Notes under the pieces: model-generated
Seen by the model: only the letters and a program-made list of their open reading frames with translations
Databases searched by the model: none
What the model was told of the DNA's origin: nothing
In this document: piece by piece, positions 60,925 to 64,000 of the stretch
Layout of the letters: each line of letters begins with the position of its first letter
Position numbering within the stretch: the first letter of the stretch is position 1
Made by a program: the position numbers and the translations under genes
Assembly: GCA_947034885.2 (NCBI GenBank)
Contig: OX344749.2
Location: 51,055,682 to 51,119,681, forward strand
Source of the DNA: Thuidium tamariscinum
Taxonomy: Eukaryota; Streptophyta; Bryopsida; Hypnales; Thuidiaceae
Length of the DNA stretch: 64,000 bases
Direction: 5' to 3'

Positions 60925-61914
60925 AGGGCAAGATTGGCGGAAAATAATTATTTTTAAGAGTACCGAAAAATAAGTAAAAGGAAAATTGCCGAATTTTGCA
61001 GAAATTATTTGACCAAGTTGTTGTAAAATAAGAAAATATCGATGTTTAATGTAGAATTTTAGACCCTATTTTGGCATAGTAGAATTATTTTTTTTCAAAA
61101 TAATTTAAACTAAATTTAGTTGAAAAATCAATATAAATTTCACAAACAAAAATTCGTTTTTGATTTTGAGTCTCTACAAAAAAGTTATGGACAAAATTAA
61201 AAGGATGTTTGAAAATGTTAAAAGAATCCTTTCTAATCCCTCTCTGAAATTTGCTCACAACTTTTTTTATAGAGTCTTGAAATCTCAAACATTTTTTTGG
61301 AGATGAAAACTAACTTAATTTTTCATATTTACTTAGTTTAAAATGTCTTGAAAAAAATTATTTTACTATGTCTAAATGAAGTCTGAAATTGTGCTATAAA
61401 CACAATTCCTACTTTTGATGTGACTATGAAAGGTGAGATTCTACTAATCCTAACCATTTACTTATCCCACATGGTTTGTTGTGCTTCCTACTTCCCTATT
61501 GATATAAAGAGCTTGTCTTATCCTTCCTCTCACACGTTCATTCACTTGGCACTTGAAGTTAGGAGTCGAATATTTAGAAATTGTTCCAATTCAATGATGC
61601 ATTTTCGAAAATTGAATTTAAAAGTGTCAAAGCTACTTTGGGAACTTAAATCATAAGAGGATTTTCAGCTAGTGTAAAAGACCATGAGTTCCTGGACTGT
61701 GGGAACTTGCTAAAAGTTGCCACAGAGGCAATTTGATGTAGCCAAGAGATTGCCACATCAGATAATGATATTTAATTATTTTTTTAATAATTTAAAATTA
61801 TTATTATTTTAAAATTATTAAAAAAAATTTAATTTAATTTAATTTTTTTTTAAAATTATTATTTAATTTGACTGGTTCACAAACTGGGGAATAGGGCTGA
61901 AAACGGTCTCTTAG
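60925..61914. mobile_element. ~990-bp insertion within the chromovirus
   Basis: AT-rich, noncoding DNA interrupts the integrase region. AGCCTT stands on both sides (60919-60924 and 61915-61920), a candidate 6-bp target duplication. The last 260 bases (61654-61913) begin TAAGAGGATTTTCAG and end CTCTTA and belong to the AAGAGGATTT-ended family seen at 24937, 28265 and 43231. Whether the whole insert is one element or two nested ones is open. Confidence 0.6.
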
Positions 61915-62978
61915 AGCCTTGAAAAAGCTATGATTCTATTATAATAGTGGTTGACAAGAATACAAAATTAGCCCATTTTATACCTACTAATGAAACAATT
62001 GATGCTAATGAAACGGCTTCTTTATACTTGCATAATGTGTGGAAATGTCATGGAACACCAAATGAGGTTATATCAAACTGGGGCACTGTGTTTGTGTCAA
62101 AAGTTATGAGGAGATTATACAAACTTTTCAAAACCCATCCATCTCCGACAAATAGCTTTTCACCCTCAATCAGACGAGTAGATTGAAAGAGTAAACCAAG
62201 TACTAGAACAATTTCTACGAATCTTTACAACAATGCATCAAGACGATTGGGTTAACATCCTTCCAATTGCCGAATTTGCCTATAATAATGCTTCACATGC
62301 AGCAATAGGATTTTTTTTTTATGCAACATACAGGTACCACCCAATGCTATCCTTCACGACACCAACCATGTCCATGGTGCTGGGAGCGGAAGACAAAGTG
62401 CGCCATGAGCAAGTTCATGAAGAATTAAAAGCTATGATTACAATGGCAAGAGAACAAGTTAAAAGAAATTATGATAGGGGAGTATCCTTACAACCAACTT
62501 TTCAAGTGGAGGACAAAGTCCTCGTTCGCAATAATAATATTGCCACAACTTCACCGTCACGAAAATTATCCTCAAAATTTTTGGGGCCATTCCTCGTATT
62601 ATCTAAGCTTTTTGACTTAGTCTATTACCTCAAGCTTCCAAAAATCCTCCACATCCACGATGTGTTCCATGTGTCTCTTTTGAAAAGATATCACCTAGAT
62701 ACCATTCTCAGCTAACGCAAAATCTCGCCTCCTCTAATCATAACCCCCGATAGAGATATTGAATGGGAGGTTCACAAAGTTCTGAATTCAAGGTTCTTTG
62801 GTTGTTGGAAAAAATTTCAATACCTCATCACATGTGAGGGTTATGGATCGGAGGAGCATTCTTGGGAACCGGTGGCTAATTTAGAAAACACACCTGAGGT
62901 AGTTGCACAATTTCACAACCTTCATCACGAAGCATCAGGGTGAAACTACTAAAGAAACTCGACTTTGAGGGGGGGCAA

Positions 62979-63277
62979 TGTTACAAACTAGTTTATACAA
63001 ACCGGTTGTAGTGGTGGTTCAGATAGTTAGAGTTAGTTATCCTTCTTCTTTTTCTTAAGAACCATCGAGGGTTTTTTTGTCCTTCATGTGTTATTTTGTT
63101 AATGTAATGAAAAGAGAATTTGATGTAAACCAAGTGTGTTGTAATGTTTGCACATACATCGTTAATTAATCTCAATGCAAGGAGTGGTGGAATTTCATGT
63201 GTGTAATTAGACGAATGATTGTCCAAATGTTTTGATTCAAATAGAACATTTATCGTAACAAAGTAGGTTATGAGATA
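62979..63277 (+). repeat. 3' LTR of the chromovirus
   Basis: Preceded by a G-rich polypurine tract; starts TGTTA; partner of the 5' LTR. Right edge approximate. Confidence 0.85.
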
Positions 63278-64000
63278 CACCTAATTGAAACTCATTTCTA
63301 AAACCAAATCCTACATACTTTTGTCTATTATGTATATTTATGCCTAGATTTAATTTTGAATACACTTATTTGTAGTACTTTCAAAATTTATAGTTTATGT
63401 ATTTGGTGTCCAAAAAATGTGTGATAAAGGAAACTAAATCTTCTTTTGACTCTACACAAGATCCAACAAAACTAAGATACTTTGATAAAAGGATTTATGC
63501 TCAAATATTTATTTAAACAATTTTAGATAGAATTATATTCCCTCTTCATCCACATTACAATAAGTGCACCAATTGTGTTCCTTTCTGAATAGCCCCTTCT
63601 TGATATCTTTGTCTAAAATGTATTTCTACTATTTTTAAGAGCCTATGGAGATTTAAAATATACTTATTTTCAACACTTTAAAAATTCATGATTTATTCAT
63701 ACACAATAGAAAAAATACTTAAAAAGGAAGTCAAAGTACTCTTTTGAATTTCAATAAGATCTAGCAAAAAAATTAGGCAATTTAATAATAGAAACAAAGT
63801 TCAATTGTTCATTTGGGTGCAAGTAATGTAATTATGTAGTTACACTTATAATCTACTTTGCCCCAAATGCGACATCTACATTTGGACCAAAGAATGTTAC
63901 AAAAACCTAGATATTGATAATATAAGATGAATACAATCGAATGTCAAAATTTATGACATTAGACTATTGGTTTTGGATATGCCTAAAGAAAATACTTAAA
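63278..64000. other. Intergenic, no gene seen
   Basis: AT-rich with no recognised repeat partner or coding frame. Confidence 0.55.

Larger units (their letters stand above)
56032..63277 (+). mobile_element. Ty3/gypsy chromovirus, broken, with both LTRs
   Basis: A fossil of about 7.2 kb. Parts in order: 5' LTR (56032-56337), a gag region with a CCHC-type zinc knuckle near 57720-57760, a protease-like segment near 58080-58270, reverse transcriptase near 59200-59800 including a YLDD-type motif near 59580, RNase H near 59980-60330, integrase near 60430-62200, a C-terminal chromodomain-like tail near 62750-62930, a polypurine tract just before 62979, and the 3' LTR. The order with integrase last marks Ty3/gypsy; the chromodomain marks a chromovirus. 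The element carries many breaks (more than ten) and an insertion of about 1 kb inside integrase, so it is inactive. LTRs differ at about a tenth of their sites, which implies an age of millions of years; the exact figure depends on an unknown rate. Target-site repeats were not clear. Confidence 0.9.

Overview
The window looks like nuclear DNA of a land plant. It is AT-rich, has spliceosomal introns, plant-type telomeric repeats (TTTAGGG), a ribosomal-protein gene with telo-box promoter motifs, a plant-type PIF/Harbinger transposase remnant and a Ty3/gypsy chromovirus. I cannot name the species. The chromovirus type and the RPL35 sequence would fit a non-flowering plant, but that is an inference.

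Only two host genes can be supported. RPL35 (60S ribosomal protein L35/uL29) at 22423-23582 is complete: five coding exons, 123 residues, canonical splice sites. The second, at 13694-18052, probably has its first exon far upstream at 5685-5834. It is a decayed multi-exon gene whose product combined an N-terminal ParB/sulfiredoxin-like DGNHR segment, a lysine-rich linker and a C-terminal beta-class DNA methyltransferase-like domain. Its usual DPPY motif reads DMSE. This phage-like architecture inside an intron-rich plant gene is the most notable content.

Layout. 1-1741: TTAA-flanked inverted-repeat elements and a short telomere-like tract. 1742-3996: four 346-bp tandem units, each carrying a hairpin, bracketed by two GC-rich arrays of one motif in opposite orientation. 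3997-5684: no gene, then a promoter-like stretch. 5685-18052: the ParB/methyltransferase pseudogene; its putative 7.9-kb first intron holds GC-rich minisatellites and a 1.3-kb tandem duplication with a strikingly conserved minus-strand exon-like block. 18053-22259: intergenic with one TTAA element. 22260-23582: RPL35. 23583-55900: gene-free DNA made of small DNA transposons (TTAA-flanked, MULE-like with 9-bp target repeats, CACTA-like, an AGGGGATTT-ended family), foldbacks, minisatellites and a dead Harbinger transposase. 56032-63277: a broken chromovirus with two LTRs, itself interrupted by an insertion. 63278-64000: nothing recognised.

The genes do not form a pathway. The main message is a repeat-rich region with one housekeeping gene, one decayed gene of unusual architecture, and several non-autonomous element families that can be defined from the window itself because multiple copies with matching ends are present.
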